A stretch of 43,795 bases of DNA from an uncultured Oscillospiraceae bacterium (GCA_949295415.1 CASFLA010000068.1:1-43795), one strand, 5' to 3'. Counted from the stretch's first letter, positions 18,070 to 26,619 are shown. Notes: generated from the letters alone by a model not told the origin. Numbers and translations: made by a program.

Positions 18070-19170
18070 ATGTCAATGAAAATGTGTTTTAGATGGTATG
18101 GTGAGGGTAACGATAAAATAAAGCTCTCCGATATCAAGCAGATTCCCGGTGTTGACGGAATTGTCTGGGCCTTGCATCATAAGCTGCCGGGCGAAATCTG
18201 GGAAATTGATGAAATTGCCGAGGTAAAAAAGCAGCTCGATGAGTATGGCTTTAATATGGACGTTGTTGAGTCGGTCAATGTTCACGATGATATTAAAATC
18301 GGTCTGCCGACAAGGGATAAATATATCGAGAACTATAAGCAGTGCATCCGCAACCTCTCAAAGTTCGGCGTCAAGGTTATCTGCTATAACTTTATGCCTA
18401 TCTTTGACTGGACAAGAAGCAATCTTTTCCACCCCGCCCCCGATGGCTCAACTGCGCTTTTCTATGAAAAGAATATGATTCAGGATGACTATAACGCCAT
18501 GGCGAAATACATCCTTGACTTTACTGAAAAATATAATATGTCTTTTCCCGGCTGGGAGCCTGAGAGAATGGCAAAGCTTGATGAGCTGTTTAAGGCTTAT
18601 GAGGGCGTTGACCATGAAAAGCTTTGGGAGAATTTAAAATACTTCCTCGAGGCTATTATGCCGACCTGCCGCGAGTGTGATATTAAAATGGCTATCCATA
18701 TGGACGATCCTCCGTGGGATATTTTCGGTTTGCCCAGACTTCTTACAAACGAGGAAAATATAGACCGCTTCTTGAAAATGGTTGATGATGAGTATAACTG
18801 CTTAACTCTTTGCTCGGGCAGCCTTAATGCTGACCCCAACAACAATGTTGCAGACATAGTTCGAAAGCATTGTGATAGAATCGCATTTGCTCATATAAGA
18901 AACGTCAAGCATTTTGCGAACGGCGATTTTTCTGAAGCCAGCCACCGCGACTGTGATGGTGATACAGGGATTTTAGAGATACTCAAGGCTTATCATGATT
19001 GCGGCTTTGAAGGATATATCCGTCCCGACCATGGAAGGCATCTTTGGGATGAGGGCCCGGGAAATGTTCGCCCCGGTTATGGCTTATATGACCGTGCGCT
19101 TGGCATAATGTATATGTTGGGCGTTCTCGATTCACTTGATAAATTTAAAGCTAAAGGAGAAATAAAATGA
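18070..19170 (+). CDS. uxuA: Mannonate dehydratase
   Basis: 366 aa, the family length. The N terminus MKMCFRWYGEGNDKIKLSDI, WALHHKLPGEIWE, MAIHMDDPPWDIFGLPR and IAFAHIRNVKH, then YIRPDHGRHLW, are UxuA signatures including the metal-binding His/Cys/Asp set (a Cys occurs in LTLCSGSL). It removes water from D-mannonate to give 2-keto-3-deoxygluconate, with Mn2+. GGAGG precedes the ATG, and the stop overlaps the next gene by four bases. Confidence 0.97.
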   Translation: MSMKMCFRWYGEGNDKIKLSDIKQIPGVDGIVWALHHKLPGEIWEIDEIAEVKKQLDEYGFNMDVVESVNVHDDIKIGLPTRDKYIENYKQCIRNLSKFGVKVICYNFMPIFDWTRSNLFHPAPDGSTALFYEKNMIQDDYNAMAKYILDFTEKYNMSFPGWEPERMAKLDELFKAYEGVDHEKLWENLKYFLEAIMPTCRECDIKMAIHMDDPPWDIFGLPRLLTNEENIDRFLKMVDDEYNCLTLCSGSLNADPNNNVADIVRKHCDRIAFAHIRNVKHFANGDFSEASHRDCDGDTGILEILKAYHDCGFEGYIRPDHGRHLWDEGPGNVRPGYGLYDRALGIMYMLGVLDSLDKFKAKGEIK

Positions 19171-20012
19171 TAAACCTTCCGATTAACATTGACTATAAAG
19201 ATAAGGTTGTAGTGGTTACCGGCGCAGGCGGACTTATTTGCGGAGCGATGGCAAGAGCTTTTGCTCAATCGGGCGCAAAGGTTGCAGCTTTAGACCTTAA
19301 CGAAGATGCAGTAAAAGCGCTTGCAAACGAGCTCAAAGCAGAAGGCTTTATCTGCGAAGGCTACAAGGCAAATGTTTTAGAGGCAGATGCTTTAGAGGAT
19401 GTTCATAAGGCTATTTTAAAGGACCTCGGCGAATGCGATATTTTAGTTAACGGCGCTGGCGGTAATAACCCCAGGGCAACAACTGATAACGAGTATCAGC
19501 ATGAGGCTAAAGAGGGCGGTAAATCCTTCTTTGACCTTGATGCTTCGGGTGTTGACTTTGTTTTCAAGCTCAACTTCCAGGGAACCTTAATTCCTACTCA
19601 GGTATTCGCAAAGGATATGGTTGCAAAGAAGAGAGGAAACATTCTTAACATTTCTTCAATGAACGCTTATACCCCGCTTACCAAAATTCCTGCATACTCT
19701 GCCGCAAAAGCAGGTATTTCAAACTTTACTCAGTGGCTTGCAACCCATTTTGCAGGAACAGGTATCCGTTGCAATGCTATTGCTCCCGGATTCTTGGTTT
19801 CTGCTCAGAACAGAGCCCTTCTTTTCAATGAGGACGGAACTCCGACTGCAAGAAGCGCCAAGATTTTAAAAGGAACTCCGATGAACCGCTTTGTTGATGC
19901 AGAAGAATTGTTGGGCGCAACCCTTTTCCTCTGTGATGAAAAGTCGGCCTCTGCTATTACAGGTGTTGTTCTTCCGATAGACTGCGGATTTGCAGCCTAT
20001 TCAGGTGTTTAA
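19167..20012 (+). CDS. uxuB: D-mannonate oxidoreductase (fructuronate reductase), SDR type
   Basis: 281 aa. Rossmann motif VVVTGAGGLICGAMA, NNAG equivalent LVNGAGGNNPRA, and catalytic Ser-Tyr-Lys in ISSMNAYTPLTKIPAYSAAKAG. This is the short-chain type found in Firmicutes and not the long-chain UxuB of E. coli. It reduces D-fructuronate to D-mannonate with NAD(P)H. The insert DNEYQHEAKEGGKSFFDLD is typical of the SDR mannonate group. Its ATG overlaps the uxuA stop (ATGA). Confidence 0.93.
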   Translation: MINLPINIDYKDKVVVVTGAGGLICGAMARAFAQSGAKVAALDLNEDAVKALANELKAEGFICEGYKANVLEADALEDVHKAILKDLGECDILVNGAGGNNPRATTDNEYQHEAKEGGKSFFDLDASGVDFVFKLNFQGTLIPTQVFAKDMVAKKRGNILNISSMNAYTPLTKIPAYSAAKAGISNFTQWLATHFAGTGIRCNAIAPGFLVSAQNRALLFNEDGTPTARSAKILKGTPMNRFVDAEELLGATLFLCDEKSASAITGVVLPIDCGFAAYSGV

Positions 20013-20029
20013 TATAAGGAGAGATAAAA

Positions 20030-20581
20030 ATGGAAAAATTTATACCCGTTGTTGTTATCAAAGAGCTTTCAGAAACCGATAAAATTTTAACCGCCCTTAA
20101 GAATGACGGCATCAACTGTGCAGAAATCACCTTCCGCACCGCTTGTGCCGCCGAGGCGATTGAGTATGCTGCAAAGAATTATCCCGATATGGAAATAGGA
20201 GCGGGAACGGTTATCAATGCCGAGCAATGTGAGGCCGCGCTAAAAGCAGGCGCAACCTTTATTGTTTCGCCCGGTCTTTCATCCGCAGTTGCAAAAATCT
20301 GCAATGAGAGAAATATTCCGTATTTCCCCGGCTGCGTAACTCCAACTGAGATTATGGCGGCTTTGGAATTGGGAATCACAACAGTTAAGTTCTTCCCCGC
20401 AAATGTTTACGGAGGCCTTAAGGCGCTCAAAGCCCTCTCGGCACCGTTCCCGCAGGTTAAATTTATCCCCACCGGCGGAGTTGACAGAAGCAATATTGAT
20501 GAGTTTTTGGCATTCGATAAAATCGCCGCAATCGGCGGAAGCTTCTTTGTCAAGGAAGCCCTTGAAAAAATGGAGAAATAA
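20030..20581 (+). CDS. eda: KDPG/KHG aldolase, short at the C terminus
   Basis: 183 aa. TIM-barrel class I aldolase: CAEITFRTACAAEAI (catalytic Glu), GAGTVINAEQCEAAL, FIVSPGL, PYFPGCVTPTEI, Schiff-base Lys in TTVKFFPAN, and FIPTGGV. It cleaves KDPG to pyruvate and glyceraldehyde-3-phosphate. Most family members are about 205-215 aa; this one stops right after GGSFFVKEALEKMEK and lacks the final helix and its lead-in (~25 residues). All active-site residues are present, so it may still work. A strong terminator begins four bases after the stop. The KDG kinase needed to make KDPG is absent from the window. Confidence 0.93.
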   Translation: MEKFIPVVVIKELSETDKILTALKNDGINCAEITFRTACAAEAIEYAAKNYPDMEIGAGTVINAEQCEAALKAGATFIVSPGLSSAVAKICNERNIPYFPGCVTPTEIMAALELGITTVKFFPANVYGGLKALKALSAPFPQVKFIPTGGVDRSNIDEFLAFDKIAAIGGSFFVKEALEKMEK

Positions 20582-20584
20582 AAA

Positions 20585-20624
20585 ACAGAACGGGCGACCA
20601 TTGGCCGCCCGTTCTGTTTTTTTT
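20585..20624 (+). terminator. Terminator of the glucuronate operon
   Basis: 12-bp stem ACAGAACGGGCG/CGCCCGTTCTGT (20585-20596 with 20606-20617) followed by eight T. Confidence 0.93.
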
Positions 20625-20670
20625 ACGGTCGGTCGAGGGCGACTGACCCTGCGGATAATAATGTAATCAT

Positions 20671-20700
20671 ATTGTAGGGGACGATGCCCACATCGTCCCG
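20671..20700. repeat. Short intergenic palindrome (dispersed-repeat type)
   Basis: ATTGTAGGGGACGATG, CCCA, CATCGTCCCG: a 9-bp stem (20678-20686 with 20691-20699) led by ATTGTA. It has no T run on the minus strand. From memory, similar TGTAGGGG...CCCCTACA-like palindromes are scattered in many Oscillospiraceae genomes; only one copy is in this window. Confidence 0.45.
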
Positions 20701-20711
20701 AAAAAACCAAC

Positions 20712-21653
20712 CTATTCTATTATAATCAGCTTTGTGCCGTCAAGGTTATAGCGACACATATCAACTGATTTTGTTGTGCTATCGTCATAGGCTCTATAGT
20801 AATATACTCCGGTATCGGTATTACAGCAACAGGAATAGCGCGTGTATTCAAACTCGCCGTTTGCCGCCAATACGCAACCCTTCGGCATAGCAACCGAAGA
20901 AAGAATATGAAAAAAGTGACCAATATTTTCTTGCTCGGTTTGGAATGTTGGCGAATTCTTTTTCACAAAGGAGGCTCTTATAAAGCGTGAGGCAGAGGAG
21001 TAGTCGCCGGGCAAACCAACCGCGCCTGTTCCAAGGCTATAGGAATCAAAACCCATGTTGTCCCAATCGGGTTTATGATTTATATTTGCAGTCAAATGGG
21101 AATAATTATTAAGGTTTGCCAGATGAAAAGGAAACGGAGGGTTATTAGTAAGAACACCAACCGGGTTTTCATATATTTTGAGCCCTTCTAAAACGCTCTC
21201 AATGGTATAGCATTTATTCTTATCCGCCATTATCCAATGAAGTGGAGCAAGCGGCAGCTCATCGCTGAAATTTATATTGACTAAGTTTAGTTTTTCGAGC
21301 CTCTTTAATGCTTCGGCGGTGTTTTTGCAGCAACCCAAAATATAAGGAATGAGTTCAAACGTAGCTATGTTAACGGCATCGTCAGCTATTGGTTTATAAT
21401 GGGCATTGTTTGGGAAATTCAAGCCCGCTATACTGAGTCCTGCTTCATTGGTGGCTTCAAAATAGAGCGGATAATTATTAACAACCGCTGCAGTTCCTAT
21501 CATAGCGTAATGGTGGCGTAACGGTTGTCTTTTTCTGAAATTAAAGGTAAAGTTTCTTGGTGTTACAACTGTCTTTTCATAAAAGCCGCGCTCTAAATCA
21601 AGATTTCTTCCAAAATAATGGCAATTTGAATTATAGGTTATGGCTGTGCACAT
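20712..21653 (-). CDS. Choloylglycine hydrolase family (bile salt hydrolase-like)
   Basis: 313 aa, normal length. It starts MCTAIT, so Met removal exposes nucleophile Cys2. Other active-site residues fit the family: FGRNLDLE (Arg16, Asp19), AGLNF (Asn79, as in bile salt hydrolases), VLTNNPPF (Asn170/171) and GDYSSASRFIRASF (Arg223). There is no signal peptide. Ntn hydrolases of this group cleave glycine or taurine from conjugated bile acids; some act on penicillin V or acyl-homoserine lactones, and sequence alone cannot exclude this. AGGAGATGA precedes the ATG. Bile salt hydrolase suits a gut organism. Confidence 0.88.
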   Translation of the reverse strand: MCTAITYNSNCHYFGRNLDLERGFYEKTVVTPRNFTFNFRKRQPLRHHYAMIGTAAVVNNYPLYFEATNEAGLSIAGLNFPNNAHYKPIADDAVNIATFELIPYILGCCKNTAEALKRLEKLNLVNINFSDELPLAPLHWIMADKNKCYTIESVLEGLKIYENPVGVLTNNPPFPFHLANLNNYSHLTANINHKPDWDNMGFDSYSLGTGAVGLPGDYSSASRFIRASFVKKNSPTFQTEQENIGHFFHILSSVAMPKGCVLAANGEFEYTRYSCCCNTDTGVYYYRAYDDSTTKSVDMCRYNLDGTKLIIIE

Positions 21654-21687
21654 AAAATCATCTCCTATAATTAGTATGCCAAAAAGC

Positions 21688-21720
21688 GCAAAAAATCCCG
21701 ACCGATAATATCGGTCGGGA
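21688..21720 (-). terminator. Terminator after the SPFH gene
   Basis: 11-bp stem TCCCGACCGAT/ATCGGTCGGGA (21696-21706 with 21710-21720), then ATTTTTT on the minus strand. Confidence 0.85.
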
Positions 21721-21733
21721 AAAATTTTAAAAA

Positions 21734-22675
21734 TCAGTCACAGCAGGGGTCTGTTTTTTTGGCGGGAGCGGCATCTTTAGCAGGTTGGGTAACATCGCCA
21801 AGACCTGCTGTTTCAGAGAACATAACATTGGCTTTGGTCATATCAACGGCATCGGTAGGAACGATAATTTTAGAAGCCTTTCCATTAGACATTGATACAA
21901 GAGCCTCATATTTTTTAAGCTCTAAAACTGCGGCGTCAACACCTGCGGCCTTTAAAGCAGCAAGACCGTCAGCCTCTGCCTGCTTAGCAAGTAAAATAGC
22001 CTTTGCTTCACCCTCGGCTCTTGCGATTCTTGCATCTCTTTCGCCCTCAGCGGCAAGAATAAGAGCCTGTTTGTCACCCTCAGCTCTTGTGATAACTGCG
22101 GCCTTGTGGCCTTCAGCCTCAAGCAAGGTTTCGCGGCGGTCACGTTCGGCCTTCATCTGCTTTTCCATAGCATTCTGAATTTCTGCAGGAGGCATAATAT
22201 TCTTTAATTCAACGCGGTTAACCCGGATACCCCACTGGTCAGTTGCCGAGTCAAGAATCTCGGTCATTTTTCCGTTGATAGTATCGCGAGAGGTCAAGGT
22301 ATCGTCAAGCTCAAGCTCGCCGACAATATTACGCAAGGTTGTTGCGGTAAGGTTTGAAAGAGCGCTCAGAGGATTAACAGCACCATAGGTGAAAAACTTT
22401 GCATCAAATACCTTGAAATAAACAACGGTATCTATCTGCATAGTAACATTATCCTTTGTAATAACCGGCTGAGGCGGAGAATCGATAACCTGCTCCTTTA
22501 GTGTTACACGCTTTGCAACGCGGTCGATAACAGGAATAAGGAAATGCAGGCCTGCACTCCAGGTTTTCTGATATTTTCCGAGTCTTTCAATAACAAACTC
22601 GGTTGCCTGCGGAACAATTTTAAGGCAAGGAATAATAGCAACAAGTATAACAACAACAATAATCAAACCGTGCAT
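21734..22675 (-). CDS. SPFH/Band 7 membrane protein (stomatin/paraslipin type)
   Basis: 313 aa from the ATG at 22675; an ATG nine bases earlier lies inside the AAAGGATG ribosome site. The N-terminal membrane segment (GLIIVVVILVAIIPCL) is followed by the Band 7 domain: PQATEFVIERLGKYQKTW, DRVAKRVTLKEQVIDSPPQPV, then a long Ala/Glu/Arg coiled coil (REAEGHKAA-like repeats). The C terminus KKTDPCCD ends with a Cys pair. Such proteins form ring scaffolds in membrane microdomains and regulate proteases or lipids. No NfeD partner is adjacent. Single-gene unit with its own promoter and terminator. Confidence 0.93.
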   Translation of the reverse strand: MHGLIIVVVILVAIIPCLKIVPQATEFVIERLGKYQKTWSAGLHFLIPVIDRVAKRVTLKEQVIDSPPQPVITKDNVTMQIDTVVYFKVFDAKFFTYGAVNPLSALSNLTATTLRNIVGELELDDTLTSRDTINGKMTEILDSATDQWGIRVNRVELKNIMPPAEIQNAMEKQMKAERDRRETLLEAEGHKAAVITRAEGDKQALILAAEGERDARIARAEGEAKAILLAKQAEADGLAALKAAGVDAAVLELKKYEALVSMSNGKASKIIVPTDAVDMTKANVMFSETAGLGDVTQPAKDAAPAKKTDPCCD

Positions 22676-22700
22676 ATAAATCATCCTTTTTTATAATTTG

Positions 22701-22755
22701 GCATATAAATGATATGCTTTGTTAAATTATATCATACCGCAATAAAAGTTGTCAA
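22701..22755 (-). promoter_or_regulatory. Predicted promoter of the SPFH gene, with a palindrome near the start site
   Basis: Minus strand TTGACA (22750-22755), 18-base spacer, TATAAT (22726-22731). Just downstream is an inverted repeat GCATAT-N5-ATATGC (22701-22717), which could be an operator or a 5' hairpin. Confidence 0.6.
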
Positions 22756-22798
22756 TAAAATGGCAATATAATAGAATACAGTCTATTGCAAAAAAATA

Positions 22799-22827
22799 TT
22801 GTAGAATAACGGCGGATTTGATATAAT
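22799..22827 (+). promoter_or_regulatory. Predicted promoter of the zinc-ribbon membrane protein gene
   Basis: TTGTAG (22799-22804), 17-base spacer, TATAAT (22822-22827), ending 26 bases before the ATG, which has AGGAGG upstream. Confidence 0.6.
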
Positions 22828-22853
22828 ATAATTAAGGAAAAGGAGGAACTTTT

Positions 22854-23678
22854 ATGAAATGCTTAAAATGCGGATTCGAATCGGAAGCTGACTTCAATTT
22901 TTGCCCTCAATGCAGTGAGCCTGCGCCTGCAAATGAAGCCCTTGAAAATCCAGCGGCAAAAAGAGCGCTGGGTCTAATTAAAGATAAGCTGTTCTTAATC
23001 GTTGCAATATTGATTTCAATAACAACTTTGCTTTCGTTTTCCAAAGGCGGCATTCCTGTTATAAATGTGTTGCTAACTGTCTTTGTTTGGGTTCTATATT
23101 CAAAAGGTGCAAAAAATATAGCAGACAGCAGTAATATAAGAAACATCAGCGGAACGGTTTACGCTTCTTATATTGTTACCTATGTTTTAGCAATTATTTT
23201 GGCTGTATGCGGTTTGATAATGGCTGCGGCAATGTCGTTTATTCAGCTTGATAACGCGGCAATAGATGAATTTAAAGGTGCGTTTACCGATATGGCCGGC
23301 ATAGCTAAGCAGGTAGCAGAAGCTATTTTATCAATATCAGCTTTTTCGATAATTCTTATATTTGGTGTTGTTTGTGCCATAATGTTCATCTTTAATATTG
23401 CAGGTCTTCGCAATATACATAAGTTTATAAAATCTGTTTATATCAGCATTGATACAGCAAATGAAAATTATCATAAACCAAACACTGCAAGAGCCTGGCT
23501 TTTAGCGTTAGGTATTTTAAAGGCGGTTTCGGCAATTGCTTCTGCTGATATTGAAAATATTATTTCCGGCGGTTCATTTGCGGCAGCGCTGATAATCACA
23601 AGCATTCTTGTTGAAAAGCATTTTCTTTCTGTTCAAAAGGAGCAACCGCAACTTCAAGAACCAATCATTAACGAATAA
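22854..23678 (+). CDS. Zinc-ribbon multi-spanning membrane protein, unknown function
   Basis: 274 aa. A zinc ribbon at the N terminus (Cys3, Cys6, Cys17, Cys20 in MKCLKCG and FCPQC) precedes about five or six hydrophobic segments: residues ~43-60, ~65-80, ~98-125, ~155-185 and ~220-255. The layout (soluble ribbon, then membrane helices) is common in Firmicutes for proteins of unknown role, often linked to envelope stress or protein quality control; I see nothing to choose between these. The gene is monocistronic and runs into the inverted-repeat element at its 3' end. Confidence 0.8.
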   Translation: MKCLKCGFESEADFNFCPQCSEPAPANEALENPAAKRALGLIKDKLFLIVAILISITTLLSFSKGGIPVINVLLTVFVWVLYSKGAKNIADSSNIRNISGTVYASYIVTYVLAIILAVCGLIMAAAMSFIQLDNAAIDEFKGAFTDMAGIAKQVAEAILSISAFSIILIFGVVCAIMFIFNIAGLRNIHKFIKSVYISIDTANENYHKPNTARAWLLALGILKAVSAIASADIENIISGGSFAAALIITSILVEKHFLSVQKEQPQLQEPIINE

Positions 23679-23688
23679 TCTATAAAAC

Positions 23689-24084
23689 AAAAAGCAGGTC
23701 TGCATTGTGGCACCCTCCGTAAGGAAGGTGCCACAGTTATATTCGCCTTGCGGCGAGTTCTATGCACAAGTGCGTGATATGTCTTTCGGGCGTGATATGC
23801 GCTTAGCGCGTTAAGAGTTCAAAGGCGAATATAATATCACTGAAACTGCAAGTTTCAATATCATTCTTTAGAAATATCTCGCCTTTGGCGAGGTATTCTA
23901 AAGAATATCACTGTGAGACCTGTCTCACAATATCACTTAATATTTTTATTTTTTGAGATAGATTGATTTTTAAAGTATGTAACCCACTATGACACTTTCA
24001 AACTGAAAGTGTCAATTTTTATATAAAAAAAACAAAGGGAGACAACTTCTTTACGAAGTGTCTCCCTTTGCAGACCTGCTTTTT
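23689..24084. repeat. 396-bp element with 16-bp perfect terminal inverted repeats and a series of hairpins
   Basis: The ends are exact inverted repeats: AAAAAGCAGGTCTGCA (23689-23704) and its complement (24069-24084). Inside, in order: TGTGGCACC/GGTGCCACA stem (23706-23735); TATATTCGCCTT (23738-23749) pairing with AAGGCGAATATA (23822-23833) around smaller CGCC/GGCG and GCGC palindromes; GAAACT/AGTTTC; TTCTTTAGAAATA..CGCC/GGCG..TATTCTAAAGAA; TGTGAGA/TCTCACA; GACACTTTC/GAAAGTGTC; GGGAGAC..GTCTCCC. Several hairpins are separated by AATATCA. It fills the whole gap between two convergent genes and has no credible coding frame. It resembles a non-autonomous palindromic element of Clostridia. Confidence 0.75.
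24025..24069 (-). terminator. Terminator of the uracil permease gene
   Basis: Stem AAAGGGAGACAACTTC/GAAGTGTCTCCCTTT (24034-24049 with 24055-24069, one bulge) followed by eight T on the minus strand. It is the right end of the inverted-repeat element, so the element supplies the terminator. Confidence 0.8.
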
Positions 24085-24099
24085 TAATTTAACTCAATA

Positions 24100-25479
24100 T
24101 TAGTCCTGATTTTTCTTAAACTTTGTAAGAACAATGTTTACGATGATGCCGAGGATAAGAGCGCAAGCAATTGAGGTAATGGTAACCTTGCCGATAGCCA
24201 TTGCCATACCGCCGATACCTGCGATAAGGATAACAGAAACAGTGAAGAAGTTTGCATTATCCTCAAGGTCAACCTTCTGAATCATCTTAAGACCGGAAAC
24301 TGCGATGAAACCGTAAAGGGTGATGCAAACGCCGCCCATTACGCATCCGGGAATAGAATCAAGGAATGCAACGAAGGGAGAAACAAAAGCGATTAAAATT
24401 GCAAGAATAGCGGTTGTTGTAATGGTTGCAACAGAGGCGTTGCGGGTAATAGCAATACAACCAACTGACTCGCCGTATGTAGTGTTCGGGCAACCGCCGA
24501 AGATAGCGCCTGCGATAGAACCGACACCGTCGCCAAGGAGGGTTCTGTGGAGACCGGGTTCTTCAAGAAGGTCAGAACCGATGATAGAAGAAAGGTTCTT
24601 ATGGTCAGCGATATGCTCTGCGAAAACAACAAATGCAACAGGAACATAAGCAACCGCAACAGTTGCAAGATATCCTAAATTGAAATCCTTAGCGCCCTTG
24701 ATAGCGGCAAGGAACGAGAACTGAGGAAGCGCAACAAAGGTGTCAACATTAACGCCGTTTGCTACGAGAGCCTTAAAAGGAGCGAAATCAATAACCTTAA
24801 GAGCATCGTTGCCTGCAGCATAGCCGATAGCGGTGAAGATTAAAGCAACTGCATAACCGGCAAGGATACCGATAATGAAGGGAATAAGCTTGGTCATCTT
24901 CTTGCCGTAGGTTGAGCAGAGAACAACAACAAAGAGGGTTACAATTGCGCAAATAAAGGAAACCCAGATGTTAGTGGTCATAATAAATGAACCGTTACCG
25001 TCCTGCGGGCCATAGGAGAAAACATCCTTAATAGCGGCGCCTGCCAATGAAAGACCGATAATTGCAACTGTTGGTCCAATAACTGCGGCGGGCATCAGCT
25101 TGTTAATCCAGCCAACGCCGACGAGCTTAACAACAAGTGCAATAATAACATAAACAAGACCTGCACAAACAGCGCCGATAATAAGACCGAGATAGCCTAA
25201 GCTTAAGGATACTGCGCCTGCGAATGCTGCAGTCATCGAGCCGATAAAGGCGAAGGACGAGCCAAGGAAAACAGGGCTGCGGAACTTAGTGAAAAGCTGA
25301 TAAACAAGTGTTCCGACACCGGCGCCGAAAAGAGCGGCCGAAGCAGACATTCCGTTACCAACGATTGCGGGAACGGCGATGGTTGCTGCCATAATGGCTA
25401 ACAACTGCTGAATTGCTAATACAATGAGTTTGCTGAATTGCGGTTTATCTTTGATTCCATAAACCAGATTGTTATTCAT
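24100..25479 (-). CDS. uraA: Uracil permease (NCS2 family)
   Basis: 459 aa from the ATG at 25479, which has GGAGGG six bases upstream; a longer frame to 25548 lacks a site. About 14 membrane segments. NCS2 signatures: QQLLAIMAATIAVPAIVG at the N terminus, FAEHIADHKNLSSI (conserved Glu of the binding site) and GCPNTTYGESVGCIAITR, which matches UraA-type uracil carriers better than xanthine or urate carriers. It imports uracil with protons. No pyrimidine genes and no PyrR-type leader are visible; it has a simple promoter. Confidence 0.92.
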   Translation of the reverse strand: MNNNLVYGIKDKPQFSKLIVLAIQQLLAIMAATIAVPAIVGNGMSASAALFGAGVGTLVYQLFTKFRSPVFLGSSFAFIGSMTAAFAGAVSLSLGYLGLIIGAVCAGLVYVIIALVVKLVGVGWINKLMPAAVIGPTVAIIGLSLAGAAIKDVFSYGPQDGNGSFIMTTNIWVSFICAIVTLFVVVLCSTYGKKMTKLIPFIIGILAGYAVALIFTAIGYAAGNDALKVIDFAPFKALVANGVNVDTFVALPQFSFLAAIKGAKDFNLGYLATVAVAYVPVAFVVFAEHIADHKNLSSIIGSDLLEEPGLHRTLLGDGVGSIAGAIFGGCPNTTYGESVGCIAITRNASVATITTTAILAILIAFVSPFVAFLDSIPGCVMGGVCITLYGFIAVSGLKMIQKVDLEDNANFFTVSVILIAGIGGMAMAIGKVTITSIACALILGIIVNIVLTKFKKNQD

Positions 25480-25538
25480 TTTTAACCCTCCGAAAATATA
25501 TTTAAAGGTGGATAAAATCAAATCACCTTTTAAAATCC

Positions 25539-25567
25539 ATTCTACCACATATAGTTCGACATTTCAA
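25539..25567 (-). promoter_or_regulatory. Predicted promoter of the uracil permease gene
   Basis: Minus strand TTGAAA (25562-25567), 17-base spacer, TAGAAT (25539-25544), about 60 bases before the chosen start. Confidence 0.6.
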
Positions 25568-25614
25568 ACAATAATATCAATATTTTCGACATTTTTTTAA
25601 AAAATTAGCGGCAA

Positions 25615-25665
25615 AATTAAAAAGGTCGGCTTAACTGACAGGATAACCAATCAATTAAGCCTACC
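25615..25665 (-). terminator. Terminator after the EamA gene
   Basis: Imperfect 15-bp stem GGTAGGCTTAATTGA with TCAGTTAAGCCGACC (25651-25665 with 25624-25638), then TTTTTAATTTT on the minus strand. Confidence 0.65.
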
Positions 25666-25673
25666 GATATGTT

Positions 25674-26552
25674 TTATCCCGATTTTTTCTTAGAGCTTGT
25701 GCCCAATTGAACAAAAATTCCGAGCACAATTATAACAAGACCCAAGATAGACAAAGGATTGATTCCCTCTTTTAATATAAGCGAGGTCCAGATAAGCGAA
25801 ACGAAGGGAGTTATGTAGGCGAGGTTGGATATTTTTGCAGTATCGCCCAAGTCCAGCGCCAATGCCCAGGTGGTAGTTGCAATGGCGAGAACGAAAATTC
25901 CGTTATAAGCAAGCCCCGCAGTTTCTGTTAAGCCAAAGCTAAAGCTTGATTTCATAAAAGCATTAACGAGCAGGCTTAAAACGGCGGTTGCAAAAAAGGA
26001 TAGCATCAAGGATATCTGCTTATCGTAGTGAAATTTCTTGTTTAATGCTGTAAAAACGCCGTAGGAAATGGCGGCTAGTATGCAAAGACCTGTCCCTAAA
26101 AGAGAATTGCGGTTGAAACTTAAAATATCGCCGCCTGCTAACGTCATAACACCTAAAAAGGATATAAGAATGGCGATACCCTTGCGCCGGGTCATTTTCT
26201 CTTTAAGAATTAAAACCCCAAAAATAACGCTCATAATGGGCCAAAGATAGTTGATTATAAACGCCTGAGAGGCGGGCATTTTATCAGTTCCGAGATAAAG
26301 AAAAACATTGTAGAAAAATGTTCCGGGCAGGCCGATTAAAATCATAATAGCGATATCTTTAAGCTTTAGGACTTTGAAATTTTTAAAGCTGCCGCCGATA
26401 AAAATACTTATTAAAAGCGCTATCCCTGCAAAAGCCGCGCTTACCATCAGGACCTCAAAGCTGTTCAGAGTGTTAAGCAGCAGCTTTGAAACGGTTGCAA
26501 TGGTTGACCAAAGCAGAATGGAAACAGCGGCATAAAATCCGGATTTTCTCAT
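25674..26552 (-). CDS. EamA-family (DMT) transporter
   Basis: 292 aa, ten predicted membrane helices in two EamA repeats. Typical pieces are SILLWSTIATVSKLLL at the N terminus, INYLWPIMSVIFGVLILKEK at the end of repeat one, and ITPFVSLIWTSLILKEG near the end of repeat two. The C terminus is basic (GTSSKKKSG). DMT proteins of this type export amino acids or other small metabolites; the substrate is unknown. It lies 67 bases downstream of the AraC regulator on the same strand, so the two may be co-transcribed. Confidence 0.9.
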   Translation of the reverse strand: MRKSGFYAAVSILLWSTIATVSKLLLNTLNSFEVLMVSAAFAGIALLISIFIGGSFKNFKVLKLKDIAIMILIGLPGTFFYNVFLYLGTDKMPASQAFIINYLWPIMSVIFGVLILKEKMTRRKGIAILISFLGVMTLAGGDILSFNRNSLLGTGLCILAAISYGVFTALNKKFHYDKQISLMLSFFATAVLSLLVNAFMKSSFSFGLTETAGLAYNGIFVLAIATTTWALALDLGDTAKISNLAYITPFVSLIWTSLILKEGINPLSILGLVIIVLGIFVQLGTSSKKKSG

Positions 26553-26619
26553 ATATTGTCTTCCTTTATATTAAAAGTAATGAAATTATAGCAAACAAAA
26601 TCAGCGTTGTCTATAACAT

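Noticed and set aside
23689..24084. CRISPR array
   Set aside because: The repeats are inverted hairpins of different sequence, without constant direct repeats and spacers.
25480..25670. Purine or uracil-responsive leader before the uracil permease
   Set aside because: The leader between the promoter and the start is about 50 bases, with no aptamer-like conserved elements and no PyrR-type hairpins.
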